From contig KE560925.1 in NCBI GenBank assembly GCA_000442015.1, positions 1 through 35,862 of the forward strand: 35,862 nt of DNA, given 5' to 3'. Made by a program: the position numbers and the translations under genes. Below, one piece after another: positions 21,138 through 32,849 of this stretch (position 1 is the first letter of the stretch; each line of letters begins with the position of its first letter). The DNA comes from Rozella allomycis CSF55. Its lineage: Eukaryota > Rozellomycota. The notes under the pieces are model-generated. The model was not told the origin of the DNA. It saw only the letters and a program-made list of their open reading frames with translations, and made no database searches.

Positions 21138-23739
21138 TTATAACTTGTCATAAAAGCGATCGAATGGAGGAATTTCAGCAGAGAGACCTTTTCTGACACG
21201 AATACCCTTGACGATATCAGCGACTTTACCAGGTTCAAGAGCATTGCCAGGCATGAGTTGCCAGTGGTCAAAGACACATTGAGGAAAGGCTTGACCAGAG
21301 GTAGCAGCACGAAGATCACCGTTGAAACCAAAAGATTCACTGACTGGAAGGTAAGCCTTGACGGTGTACATTGGAGTACCTGGACGTTGTTCTTCAGAAA
21401 AGACATGACCACGACGACGATTGAGAACACCATAAATACCACCCATAGCGCTTTCAGGACATTGAATTTCAACCAAGTACATTGGCTCCAATAAAGTTGG
21501 GTTAGCAGTGAGAACGGAAGCATAAACAACACGACGAGCAGTTGGAATGATTTGACCACCACCACGATGGATAGCATCAGCATGAAGAACGACATCAAGA
21601 ATGTTGAATCTGCAAGAACGCATATTTTCATCAGCCAAAACACCTTCCTTTGTAGCCCATTGAAATGCAGCAACGCAAGAGTCTTTGATTTCATTCAAGT
21701 ATTGAACTCCCTTTGTCATGTCAACAAGAACGTTTGGACCAGAAGTATCTGGACCAAAGCACCAAATCTTCTTAGCTTCATCAGGATTCCAGTTGTAAGT
21801 TTCAGCCAAGAATTTAGCTCTTGCCTTGACTTCATCTCTTGGAGTAACTTTTCCAGCTTCAATATCTTTAGACAATTCTTCATCAAATGGAGCAGCCTTC
21901 ATAAAGATACGATTGTGTTTGTTTGGAGATTTAGATAAACAGACCATGTTAGATTCGTCTTGAATGGTTTCTCTGTAAGAAACAACAGGGTCAGATTTCT
22001 TCAATGGAACACCAGCGTGATCTTCTTCTAAATCTTTCAAACAGATTTCTAAATGCAATTCACCAGCACCAGCAACAATGTGTTCACCAGATTCAGCAGT
22101 GTAAGATAAAACACATGGATCAGATTTACACAATCTCTTCAAACCTTCAACTAATTTTGGCAAATCAGCAGCATTCTTAACTTCAACAGCAACTTTAACG
22201 ACTGGAGAAACAGAGAATTTCATGACTTTCATGTTGTGGGCAGTTTCGCTTGTAGTGATAGTACCAGACTTGACCAAATATTGATCAATTCCAACTAAAC
22301 CAATAATGTTTCCAGCTGGACAATCATCAATAGATTCAACACCTCTTCCCATCATCAAAACAGTACGTTGAACAGACTTCAAGAACAAATCATCCTTCTT
22401 TCCTGGTTCATAGTTTGGTCCTTGAATTCTAACTTTCATTCCTCCTCTAACAGTTCCAGAGAAGACTCTTCCAAAAGCATAAAATCTTCCCTTGTCACTG
22501 GTTGGAACCATCTTGGAAACATACAACATCAATGGAGCCTTTGGATCACAGTTTCTAATACCAGTTGCACATTCATCATCTAATGGTCCTTCATATAAAG
22601 TATCAACTCTGTATTTCTGTGCTGTCATTGGTGATGGCAAATGAATAACAACCATCTCTAAAACTGCATCTCCAGCTGGTAAAAATTCCTTCATAACAGC
22701 CTTCAACAATTTCTTATCAGTCAATTCTTTATCTTCTGCTTTCAAATTAACTCCCAATTTGTTCAACATTTCATCCAACTTGTCTCTCTTGTTGTTCATA
22801 CAAGCATCAAAGATTCTAAAGATTGGATCCAAAACAAATTGACAAAATGCTCTCTCCAAAAATGTCTTATCATCAGCTTGTGCCTTGGTAGTCCATTTCT
22901 TGGTCTTTGGATTAAAGTAATTCTCTCCCCACAATTTATCCATCATCTTGTCTCTGTCAACTCCAAACTTCTTGGCATATCTATCAGCAAATTGTCTCAA
23001 AGTAAATGCCCATCCATGTAATCCAGATCCAAAAGCAACAGTTCCCTTGTATGGATAAACTTGACAATCTCCCAATGCCTTGTCATAGTAAGTAGAAATG
23101 ATAACGTTAGCACTTTCAATAGCACGGGAAAAGGATTGGTAAAGATCTTCCTTTGACAATTGCAATTCCAAAAGAGCTCTATCAACCTTGTTAATAACCA
23201 ACACAGGCTTAATGCGTTCTCCAAGCGCTTGTCTCAACACAGTCTCAGTTTGCACACACACTCCATCAATAGTATCAACAACAACCAAAGCACCATCAGT
23301 AACTCTCAATGCAGCAGTAACTTCAGATGAAAAGTCAACGTGCCCAGGTGAATCAATCAAGTTGATCAAAAACTTGTTTCCATCAGTCTTTTGCTTAATA
23401 TCTCCCATAGCGTCTTCACTCATTTCAAAGTACATGGAAATAGCAGTCGACTTGATAGTAATACCACGCTCAATTTCATCAGGTCTAGTGTCCATATAAC
23501 GAGCATCTCCAGCCTTGGCCTTGGCAATAATACCTGCCTTGGATAAAAGCGAATCAGTCAATGTTGATTTTCCGTGATCGACATGCGCAATAACTGACAT
23601 GTTACGCACGTTCGATGGTTTATCCATCATCTCTCTAATTTGGTCGATTGTGAAATTAACCTATCATTAGCTGTTCTCAAACACACACGGTTAAAGTAAA
23701 TTCACACAAAAGTTTACACAAGCTCAAAATACTTACCAT
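21138..23739 (-). CDS. EEF2: translation elongation factor 2
   Basis: The ribosomal translocase GTPase. The spliced product is 841 residues, the usual length. Exon 1 is only the ATG (23737-23739). A 76-nt intron (23661-23736) follows, then [20 protein letters not shown] and the rest in one exon. The G domain shows AHVDHGKST, switch [20 protein letters not shown] and NKVD. Domain IV has [18 protein letters not shown] with the His that is converted to diphthamide, and the protein ends FDRFYDKL. Codon choice is visibly more biased than in neighbouring genes, as expected for very high expression. The intron is more than twice as long as any other in the window. ALG10 starts 184 bp away on the other strand. 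Confidence 0.98.
23661..23736 (-). other. 76-nt intron directly after the eEF2 start codon
   Basis: It opens with GTAAGT right after ATG and closes with CTAATGATAG before GTTAATTTC. Removing it gives MVNFTIDQ, the conserved eEF2 N-terminus. All other introns placed here are 26-32 nt. Confidence 0.9.
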
Positions 23740-23923
23740 TTTGCTTCGAGGTTTTGACCAGGGTTAGGAAAAAAAGGAAAGTGGATAATTCAGAATTTAT
23801 GATTTTGAAATTTCTTGTTTTTTAAACTTTAACTGTATTTAATTGACATTAACATTTTTTGTTTTGACTTGACTTTTTGCATCTGATTAGCTGTTGCTAT
23901 TACATTGTCAACTTGTAAATTTC

Positions 23924-25352
23924 ATGATCAGATTTTCTCCATGGAGTGTGATATTCCCATTATTGTTTTCTGTATCAGTTTATTTCATTTCAAACATTGT
24001 TAATGGTATTGTGCGGGATCCTTACATGGATGAAATCTTTCACATTCCTCAAGCGCAACGATTTTGCAACTTTGATTTCACTCACGACCCAAAGATTACA
24101 ACACCTCCATTAATGTAAAAAACTGTTTCATCAATGATAGATATATATTTTCAATGATTTTGAGAAGTTGCTCCGTCTCGAATCTTAGAAATATCAACGC
24201 ATTGTTTTCAATTGTCAACCTGATCATTACTTTCAAGATAAGCAAACTGCTGCATAACAAGGATGCGCTTGAAACATGGCTAACATCGCTAGCCATAGGA
24301 TTCTTTCCTGTCAGTTTCTTTTTCAATTTCTTATTCTACAATGAAACTTTATCACTTACATGCATCTTACTCATGTATTATATGGCTCTGAAAAGGCACA
24401 GAATAATAAGCGCTACATTTGGTTTCCTTTCAATTGGATTCCGACAAACAAATTTTATTTGGGTGTGCTTTACTGCCGGCGTCGTTGTCATCGATGAGCT
24501 GCGGCTCATATACACCTCCACGAATTCAAAGTCACTTCAAAATTTATTCAATGAAGCTGAATTCAATCCTTTCAGAAAAATTCTCAGTTTAATTGCAAAT
24601 ACTCTGATACATTTTGAAAGATTATTTTGCCATTTATTGCCCTTTATTTTGTGCAGTCTGTGCTTTGTTTTTCTAGCAATATGGAACAATGGTATAGCGC
24701 TGGGCGATAAAAGCAATCACCAGATTTCCATTCATGTTCCAAACGTTTTCTACTTTGCATGCTTTACTTTGTTTTTTTTATCGATGTATGTAGAAACGAA
24801 CTACTTTAGAAAGCCTTTGGCTTTTAAATTCACGAGGTAAAATTTGTACTATATGATTAAAGAGGAACATTTAAACATATTGCTTCCCTGTCAATTACGC
24901 TAATTGCTATACATTACTGTACTATCGAGCATCCATTTCTATTAAGTGATAATAGACATTATTCATTTTATGTTTGGAGATACTTTTATAGAGGTCACTG
25001 GATTTTGAAATACTTGTACGCTCCATTCTACTTGCTGGCATTTAATCTTCTCAAATCATGTATACGTAAATTTGACCAGTTATCAAAATTAGTGCAAAAA
25101 ATACATTCATTGTGGATGATCATTTATTCTCTTGCGGTTTTCTTTTGTTTGGTTACCACACCGTTGCTGGAGTTTCGATACTTTATAATACCATTCATAA
25201 TGCTTAGGCTTCACTCCAATGCTAAAAACAAATTGTATATTGTTAAAGAACTGATTTTGGGACTCGTTGTGAATCTTTTTACGTTCTACATGTTTTTGTA
25301 TCGACCATTTTTCAATCGTAATAACGCAAGCGTCGAGCGATTCATGTGGTAA
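23924..25352 (+). CDS. ALG10: dolichyl-phosphoglucose alpha-1,2-glucosyltransferase ALG10/DIE2
   Basis: Adds the third, terminal glucose to the lipid-linked oligosaccharide in the ER lumen, the last step before transfer by oligosaccharyltransferase. Three exons (26-nt introns 24115-24140 and 24837-24862) give 458 residues, near the family norm. A membrane anchor is followed by the luminal catalytic motif [18 protein letters not shown] and DPKITTPP. Later come [45 protein letters not shown] and [12 protein letters not shown], ending SVERFMW. Many hydrophobic segments fit the multipass topology. Each splice restores a conserved block. Confidence 0.94.
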
Positions 25353-25420
25353 TTCAATAAAAAATATTAACGCATACAGCATACTGAATATTAGCATAGT
25401 GTAAATGACAATTTATTTAC

Positions 25421-26296
25421 TTAAGACTTTTGATCGCTTTTTTCTTCATATTGTATTCTTTCTTCAATGGCTTCCCATACTGAAGGCACACCTCTGACGT
25501 AAACATTATCATCAGTCAATTCTCTTCCGGCTATGTAAGACAATTCGTTTAATCTGTTTAAGCTAATTTTATCTAGAGTTTCTACTTCCTCAGAGTTTAT
25601 TGTTTTGTAAGATCTTCCATTTACTGGAAAGTCATTTTCAATGGGTTCTGCTATGTAGCCTTCTTCAAATGCTCTTTGAGTACCTGCTTCAATTACTTTT
25701 TCGCATTCATTCATCATTGTCTGCAAAGTCTTTGGCAATTGTGCTTGCTCTTCCGTTGTCTTATTTTGTTTCAACAAGTACACTCTTTGGCTTTGACACC
25801 TCCAATACCATGCTTCGGCAACTTTTAAAGCTTTAAGAAAGTTTTTGTCTGAAATAGTATCGTGCTCTTGGCTAAAGAATTTTTCAAACGTGTTCATTTG
25901 ACTTGGCGCCAAACCAAGCTTGCCATATATTGGCTCATGTTTAAAAAGTTCATAGTATGGCGGAAAATCTGTCTTGTCAATGACTCTCAAGTACCAGCTA
26001 TAAATTCCCAAAGACTCCCAAGAAAAGTAAGAGTCTCGAACGTCGGACGGGGTCCAATGACCTGCCGGAACAGCCATTCTGGTGGCCTCTTCGGGTGTTG
26101 CAAAATTAAATAGATTAAACTTTTTGTAACATTTGTCGATAACAGGTTTCCCTTTTTTCACCTTTTCCATTATGTCCAATTTGGTATCTCTTGAAAGAGA
26201 AACATTCTGCAATATGGACTCCATGCCCCATCGTGATTGATGCAAAAAGAGAAATGCAGTTCTACTCTTAATTTGATCAATAGGTCGCATCGGCAT
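25421..26296 (-). CDS. DUF4272-like protein
   Basis: A single exon for 291 residues. I took the ATG giving MPMRPIDQIKSRTAFLFLHQ, a basic start that could be a mitochondrial signal. The body has ATPEEATRMAVPAGHWTPSD, SWESLGIYSWYLRVI, LKALKVAEAWYWRCQSQ and VIEAGTQRAFEEGYI. The Trp/Ser/Glu spacing resembles DUF4272, a domain of unknown function found mainly in bacteria and some eukaryotes. This is a motif-level guess. No catalytic residues are evident. It is transcribed away from SPAG6, whose ATG is 94 bp off. Confidence 0.5.
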   Translation of the reverse strand: MPMRPIDQIKSRTAFLFLHQSRWGMESILQNVSLSRDTKLDIMEKVKKGKPVIDKCYKKFNLFNFATPEEATRMAVPAGHWTPSDVRDSYFSWESLGIYSWYLRVIDKTDFPPYYELFKHEPIYGKLGLAPSQMNTFEKFFSQEHDTISDKNFLKALKVAEAWYWRCQSQRVYLLKQNKTTEEQAQLPKTLQTMMNECEKVIEAGTQRAFEEGYIAEPIENDFPVNGRSYKTINSEEVETLDKISLNRLNELSYIAGRELTDDNVYVRGVPSVWEAIEERIQYEEKSDQKS

Positions 26297-26390
26297 GATG
26301 AAAATTCGTAATTTTTTTGGCTTCACAGAGTCTTGACGATTTTATTTATTGCCTGCCATCTTGGTTACCGGTGAATTTTCTATAAGAAAA

Positions 26391-28105
26391 ATGACGATCG
26401 TTAATGGGTCTTCAAATACCTCGAGAATAGTTCAAGGCGTATTTGATAAATATCAAAAAGAACGGTTGTCATTCGTTCAAACAGTCGCCGACTTGGCATC
26501 AAGAGAGACAAATATTCCCGCTCTTCAGCAGGCAGGTGTAATGAATTTGCTAAGACCACTTTTATTGGACACTGTTCCCGGCATTCAACAGTCGGCCGCT
26601 GTGGCACTTGGACGTTTAGCAAATTACAATGAGGAATTGGCTACAGCTGTAGTTGACGGTAGTATTCTCCCCCAATTGGTCTATTCATTATCTGAACAAA
26701 ATGTAATAATTATAACTATCTGTAAAGGTAGAGGTTTTATAAGAAAGCCGCGGCATTTGTGTTACGCGCGGTTGCAAAACATTCTGCTCATCTTGCAAAG
26801 TCTGTTGTTGATTCTGGGGCAGTGGAAGCTTTGGTTAACTGTTTAGAGGAATTTGATCCGACAGTGAAGGAAGCTGCTGCCTGGGGTTTAGGATATATTG
26901 CAAGACATAACGGAGAACTCTCACAGTCGATTATAACAGCTGGGGCGATACCACTATTAGTTTTATGTGTTCAAGAGCCGGAGCTATCTTTGAAAAGAAT
27001 AGCTGCTTCATCCTTGAGTGACATTGCGAAACATTCGACAGAGCATGCTCAAGCCGTTGCAGACTCAGGAGCGATCAATCACATTGCACCACTTTTAGCG
27101 CACCCGGATGCAAAACTTAAACGTCAAGTGACATCAGCTTTGGCCCAAATCGCGAAGCATAGTGTTGATTTGGCTGAAGCGGTAGTCGAAGGAGAAATAT
27201 TTCCTCAAATTGTTAATTGCTTGAAGGATTACGATGTTTATGTAAGAAAGAATAGTGCTACACTTATATGCGAGTTGGCCAAACACTCTGCTGAAGTAAT
27301 ATAATGTTTTTAACTACAGTAGCTCTCACAGCTTGTTGTTAACAGTGGTAGCGTTGCTGCTATGGTAGATTATGTTCAAGAATCTAGCGGAAATGCCAGA
27401 TTGCCAGGAATTATGACGCTAGGGTACATCGCTGCCTTTTCTGAAACTCTTGCGTTAAGTGTAATTGTAGCTAAAGGAGTTGCTCCACTTGTGTCAATTT
27501 TGCATGAAGAGAATGAAACTCACATCAAATCAGCTACTACCTGGTCATTAGGACAGATAGGAAGACATACGTCTGAACACGCCAAATCTGTGGTAGAACA
27601 AGGTGCTCTTCTTGCACTCTTAAAGACTTACACTGGAATTAATAATGATGATGACATGTCTTCTGACTTGAAAACTAAAGTAATTAATTCTCTTTTAAAT
27701 TAATAGACTAAACGCGCTCTTAAATCTATTATCGAGAAGACTCTTGTTTTACCTGCACTTGAGCCTCTTTTACATCATGAAACACCTTCGAACATTCTAA
27801 AATACGTATTAAATCAATATTCCAAAGTATTACCCCATGATGTCAAAGCAAGAAGAAACTTTGTCACATCTGGAGGTCTCAAGAGAGTGCAAGAAATCCA
27901 GGCCGAGGAAGGAAGCAAGTTGGCTGAATCAATTAGAAGAATAAATGAAGTATATCCTGAAGAAATAGTCAGATATTATTCACCAGGATATTCCACCGCC
28001 CTATTAGAAAAATTGGAAGAACAACTGAAGCCAGAAGTGAAAATTGACCAAAAGGAATCTCAAAACTCTACCAATATTCTTGTCCCAACGTCCATACCAG
28101 TTTAA
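26391..28105 (+). CDS. SPAG6: SPAG6/PF16, armadillo protein of the axonemal central pair
   Basis: PF16 binds the C1 central microtubule and is needed for flagellar beating. Four exons (introns 26703-26731, 27296-27322, 27680-27706) give 543 residues, against about 510 in animals. It starts near SRIVQGVFDKYQKERLSFVQ. Eight or so armadillo repeats run through the body (GVMNLLRPLLLDTVPGIQQS, RFYKKAAAFVLRAVAKHS, SLKRIAASSLSDIAKHS, ALAQIAKHSVDLAEAVVEGE). The hallmark C-terminus is VTSGGLKRVQEIQAEEGSKL followed by YPEEIVRYYSPGYSTALLEK. A 25-residue polar tail follows. Conservation with animal SPAG6 is very high, which implies that the organism makes a motile flagellum. Confidence 0.97.
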
Positions 28106-28652
28106 TAAAATCATTTCAATACAATTTATTTATTCCTTAAGTAATTTCATCGAATGTTTGCTTGTTGTGTCCTTTTTTAACTGCTACATTAAAATTACTT
28201 CTCTTTACTATTACCTTCATCATCTCCCTCGACCATGTCTAATACCTAAACAACATATTAAAATATTTTTACCACAATCATTGACCCGTTCGCGTTTGTC
28301 AAGGCGGAAACTCTAAATACACTTCCATTAATTGACGCAGTTTTGTTGGTAAGAAATGCATTGCTTAAAGTCCTTAGAAATGAGGAATTTTTAGCACATG
28401 ATCGTAATGTGAAGGAGAATCTGTTCGTTGGAACAAAGGAGCGAAAGCCTGTATTTAGCCTTACATTTGGTAGAGTATTTGCGGAATAGAATCTGCATCC
28501 TTTCGGCAATGTGTTAAATAGCCGTGCGTACGTCCTCATATACCAGGGTTGATAGATTACTACCAAATTGGTCAATTGATGTTGGTGGAAAATCTAACAA
28601 GTTGCAATTCTAAATATTGAAATAAAATTATTCGAATTTCAATTTGTAATGC
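28106..28652. other. spacer with one short uncertain frame
   Basis: A plus-strand frame (28262-28489) ends in a stop and encodes a plausible tail, including RNVKENLFVGTKERKPVFSL. It has no ATG and no AG acceptor near its 5' end, so I could not build a gene. The opposite strand is also partly open. No family recognised. Confidence 0.3.
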
Positions 28653-31330
28653 ATGTCTTTTAATATGGCAGGAACAAATAAAACCAAATGCGAAATTTGG
28701 AATATGTCAAGCCTAAAGGTTTTGTTCATCAAGGGTGTCCAAGCATTTATTTACGATTTAGATTCGAAAGATCTTTCTTTACTGGAAAAGATAGGAGTTA
28801 TTCTGCCCCTTCTTTCTGTTGGGTCCAATTCTACAATAACTTTCCTTCCAGATGGTGTTAGTATTTACGGAAGAGAAAAATACCGTGTTTCAAATACAAA
28901 ATGGTCTGAGATTCAGGCAAAACTTTTATCTTATCTATATTATCATGTCAAGGTAGAAATTCAAGAAAAGAAGAGAAAAAGTACCCAGGATGATAACGGC
29001 CTCAATTTTGAAAAGCATCAGGCAACCATTCTATCAATTATCTCTTCTTCTTCTGATTTTGAGTATAAAGAAAATTTTCTAAAGTTTTTATACCGCTGGA
29101 TGAGTATTTTCACACATGAGAAAATGCAACTTTCCTGGTTGATAGATCCTTTGATCCAATGTTTTAGTGTTCAGAATATCGAATTGAAGAGACTATCTAT
29201 ATCAATACTCTCTTTAAACTGTTTTTCAAAGATGTTTGATGTGAATCAAATGATGTCAATTTCTAGATTACTAGGAACGATACAAATACATGAAGATACA
29301 GAACATTTAAGAATAAAGACTTATAATTTATTAAAGGTATTCATAGAAGCAGACGAAAATTTCAGAAAGCTGATCCCAGTTGCCGATTTCGCTCCGGTGC
29401 TTTTGGAATGTTTAGCAGTCAAAGTAAAACTCGATGATTTATGTAATATTAGAATGAAAATGCCCTGTTTATATGTAAAGGTATTATGTATAACCTTGGC
29501 GCCAATTCTTCGCGGTCTTCACATCTGAATAATGCATTGGTGAAGTTAATACAATTATCAAAAAATGCTAAGGTAGATAAGTATTCACTTATGGCTGCGA
29601 AATGTTTATTAAAAGCCAAGAAGAGAAAACTTTTAAACAGTAGACTGCTTGCGATTCTCTTTAGTGGATTTGTCCATGTAGCATCATCAATTTGGATTCC
29701 AAATTTTAAGATTAAAAAAGTTGACAATCCTTTGAACTGTTTGGTCAGTTGGTGTAGAATCAACTTGGATTTATTTGATGGGATAGAATTTCCGAAATTT
29801 GAAGAATTGGATTTGATTCGTTACGCTTGTTTGATATTCTATTTTTGCTGTTTAAAATGCTTTATAAAAAGCGAAATTCTTTCATCACAGTTTGAAGTAA
29901 TTGTTTCTCTTTGTAAAGACTTGAAAATTGTTTTATATCGATTGACATATTTGCAATCTTTTCTCGAGGCAATAACAATTGAACTGTTAAAGAATCAATC
30001 AATGCTTGGATTCAAAATCTTAAATTTTATCGTAAAGAATGAAAAGGTTGCGAAAAGACTTTTAGAGAATTTGGATTTTCTTCTTTTAATTGATGAATAT
30101 TTGATTCAAAGGTTGAAATTAATAAATTCTATTTGTGGATTCCAGAAGTTCAGACCCAGAAAGGAAGTAGAAGGCATTTTAAAGTTTGTTACTGAAGTTT
30201 TGGTAACATCAACTGAGATTAACATTAAAAGTGAATGTTGCAAAATTTTTAACATTTTTTCACATGTAGAAAGTATTTTTTGCAAGTATTTAATGTCATT
30301 GAATACACAATTGAAATCCACTGTTCTAAATTTGCTTCAAGTGGAATTTGACCATTCAAATATTTATGATTCATTTTTAATTTTGTTTTGTTGGTTTTGC
30401 TCTTGCGATGATTTTCTTGCTGATGTCCTAGCGGAGAGAAAATTTCGCTGTTTGGCCAAAGGATTGGTCATGTCAAACCACACTAGCGTCTTTCACATTG
30501 CAAACTTGAAGATAAAGAATATCTTTACTAGAAATAAAAGACAACTCTTGATGTATGATGGTTATCTGCAACTGATTGAAACCGTCATACAAGCTTGGTC
30601 ATTTCTTGAAATAAAGAAATTCTTAAGTCCGTTCGAACCAAATTTGGAAGATAAAGTTTGGATTTCAGGTAATCCATTTTATCACGAAGCTCTTTGGTCA
30701 ATTTTAAAAAATCAAGACATTTTAATTCTTCATTTACTTGTAGATTCATGCGAGCAAGCCATTTTACTTCAGAATCTGTATTTCAAGAGAGAAAATCCTT
30801 ATCACATATCTCATTACATAACTCAAAGCACTCATCTAGACATAGCCTCGTCCACTGACAATGATACCAACATATACATCCAAAACAATGCGATTCCAAT
30901 TCCCTCTTCCTTGCTAAAAGAAATTTCTCCATTCTTCAAAACTTTATTTGACGGAAAATTTGATTCTAAAATTAAATTTCAACTCTTCGATGTCGATACA
31001 AATGGTTTCCTTTTGTTTTTAGAGTTTCTTAAGAACCCTCAAGTAGTTGACTCTAAAGATTTCTTGAAAGTACTTGAAGTGTGCGATAGATTTTTGATCA
31101 ATTCATTTGATTCTGAAATATTGACCACCCTTATCTTGGATGCCGCCGAGCAAAGTACCACATTAGATATTTTCGAAATCTATCAATTTGCATCTCAAAG
31201 AGAGAATTTTGCTTGGGCGATTCCTTACTTTTTATACATTATATATGGGAAATGGTTTCAGTATGCAGATCGCGCTACTTCTTTAGGAATCAATTTTGCA
31301 CCATTCACATTTTCAAATAAATACAATTAA
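28653..31330 (+). CDS. armadillo-like helical protein with C-terminal BTB domain
   Basis: Two exons (29-nt intron 29424-29452) give 882 residues. Without the splice the frame ends; with it, LLECLAVK joins NENALFICKGIMYNLGAN. Most of the protein is alpha-helical repeat of armadillo/HEAT type, rich in Leu, Ile and Lys. The C-terminal 200 residues look like a BTB/POZ fold: NAIPIPSSLLKEISPFFKTL, then FLLFLEFLKNPQVVD, LEVCDRFLINSFDSEIL and IFEIYQFASQRENFAWAIPY. The same layout occurs in ARMC5, a CUL3 adaptor, and in some fungal proteins. A role as a ubiquitin-ligase adaptor is inference. Sequence identity to a named family is not obvious. Confidence 0.65.
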
Positions 31331-32092
31331 AGTTGTAGATTTTTAAATTCTTTCTGGATGAGATGGAATGTAATGTCTTAAAATTAAATAAACAAAGTTG
31401 TAAATTTTGTACAATTTTCACCCATAAGGTTTACTGTCATTCATTTTCGCAATTTATTTAATTTCTTAATCTGCCTTCAGTGGGTTGACCACTTTTCTGA
31501 TTTCATCAATGGTAGATTTGAGAGAGTCTCAACTGATGCTGATGTGTTCAAATTTAAGAAAACCATTAGTAAATCCGATAAAAGATAAAAGTTAACCAGG
31601 GTTTTATTCATCTAATTATGCTTAAATAGCACAGTGAAGATATTTTTCTCATAATTCCCTTCAATAAAGACATGATCTTCTTCATCATTAATTTTACATT
31701 TAACGATGATATCTGTGAGCTCTGCAACAGTAGAAACATTTTAATTTTTTGCTTTCAATTTGCCAGCACTTTAGGGTCTGTCTAAGCCCCAAATAATCTC
31801 AAAATTGTCGTGTTTCCATAGAATGAAATCGTGGAGAACATTTTTCGATTAATAAGAACAGGCCGTTTTTTCATGGCTAGTAAAAGGAACAACTTTGGAG
31901 CTTTAACGAGGATATGAGCAAACATCTGACGTCGCTTCCGCTTGACCTTGTTTCGCTCAGACTCTCACTCTCCGGCCCACATAATTTCAGTCATAGTCGT
32001 AGGTTGGCTCACGAAATCATTGGCTTGCATATAGTGGTCATGTCAAAATTACATTAATAAGATACACAATACTATATTTATTAGTAATGATA
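31331..32092. pseudogene. decayed minus-strand reading frame in spacer
   Basis: On the minus strand between about 31640 and 31850, one frame reads like protein (HDFILWKHDNFEIIWGLDRP, then VAELTDIIVKCKINDEEDHV, then FIEGNYEKNIFTVLFKHN) but is interrupted by stops, with no 26-32 nt intron that removes them. A second piece near 31470-31535 (LKSTIDEIRKVVNPLKAD) could be its end. I do not recognise the family. The rest of the spacer shows nothing. Confidence 0.35.
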
Positions 32093-32545
32093 TCATAAAA
32101 CAGCAATATTTTTCCTTTTATCTTGAATTTCGGCTTTTGCAACTTGCAGAGTGAGAACCCCATTTTCAAGTTTAGCTTCGGTCTTGTTAGCATCAACTGG
32201 CTGAGGTAGTCTGATAGATCTCTTCATCTTTCCATAAAATCTTTCACTGAGATGAACAGTGCCCTTATTTTCCTCTCGTTGATCTTTTCTTTCAGTTTCA
32301 ACAGTCAAGATATTGTCTTCGAGATGGACCGAAACGGCATCCTTTGAGATTCCCGGTAAATCAGCATGAATAACATATGTTTTGTCAGTTTCCTGTACAT
32401 CCAAGGCTAGCTGTGGTAAGGCCCTTGAGGTATTGGCTTTCCTTGAAACTTGTCTTTGGTTGTTATTTGTAGGTTCGTCAAAAAAATCTTGCAGCCTTTG
32501 TTCAATGTAGCGGTCAAAGTTATCAATTGGTGTAAATCCAAACAT
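32093..32545 (-). CDS. small heat shock protein (HSP20/alpha-crystallin)
   Basis: An ATP-independent holdase chaperone of 150 residues from one exon. The N-terminal arm (MFGFTPIDNFDRYIEQRLQD) is followed by an alpha-crystallin domain at about 45-140: YVIHADLPGISKDAVSVHLE, RFYGKMKRSIRLPQPVD, LENGVLTLQVAK. The C-terminus carries an I-x-V type anchor (IAVL). Class and length match cytosolic fungal or bacterial-type HSP20. A perfect three-unit heat shock element and a TATA box lie just upstream, so heat induction through HSF is expected. The lack of an intron suits a heat-shock gene, since splicing fails under heat. Confidence 0.94.
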   Translation of the reverse strand: MFGFTPIDNFDRYIEQRLQDFFDEPTNNNQRQVSRKANTSRALPQLALDVQETDKTYVIHADLPGISKDAVSVHLEDNILTVETERKDQREENKGTVHLSERFYGKMKRSIRLPQPVDANKTEAKLENGVLTLQVAKAEIQDKRKNIAVL

Positions 32546-32570
32546 GATGGGGACGTTAAGTCGGTTGCCA

Positions 32571-32578
32571 TATTTATA
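32571..32578 (-). promoter_or_regulatory. TATA box of the HSP20 gene
   Basis: Read on the minus strand it is TATAAATA, about 25 bp upstream of the ATG at 32545 and 15 bp downstream of the heat shock element. The very short distance to the ATG implies a short 5' leader. Confidence 0.6.
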
Positions 32579-32593
32579 GATTTGACCCCGGCG

Positions 32594-32606
32594 TTCTCGA
32601 AAATTC
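32594..32606 (-). promoter_or_regulatory. heat shock element (HSF site)
   Basis: TTC-tc-GAA-aa-TTC, three perfect alternating pentamer units with correct 2-bp spacing, 48 bp upstream of the HSP20 start codon. This is the canonical binding site for trimeric heat shock factor. Confidence 0.85.
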
Positions 32607-32849
32607 CAGCACTATCTTATCTACCAATCTGAGAAGGCGTGAGCTTGATGAGTCAATGTCAGCTTTGATTTTTCTTGTTGAAAATTATTAGAGTTAATGA
32701 CTTTCATTTTCAATTTCAATGTTAAAAATGTATAGAGATTAGAAAGTGTGTAATCCATTACCAATTGTAGATCTGCCATATCAAAATGATATATTTAATA
32801 AATTATTTTGGAAAATGATATAAACTCAACATCACAACATGCCAATGAA

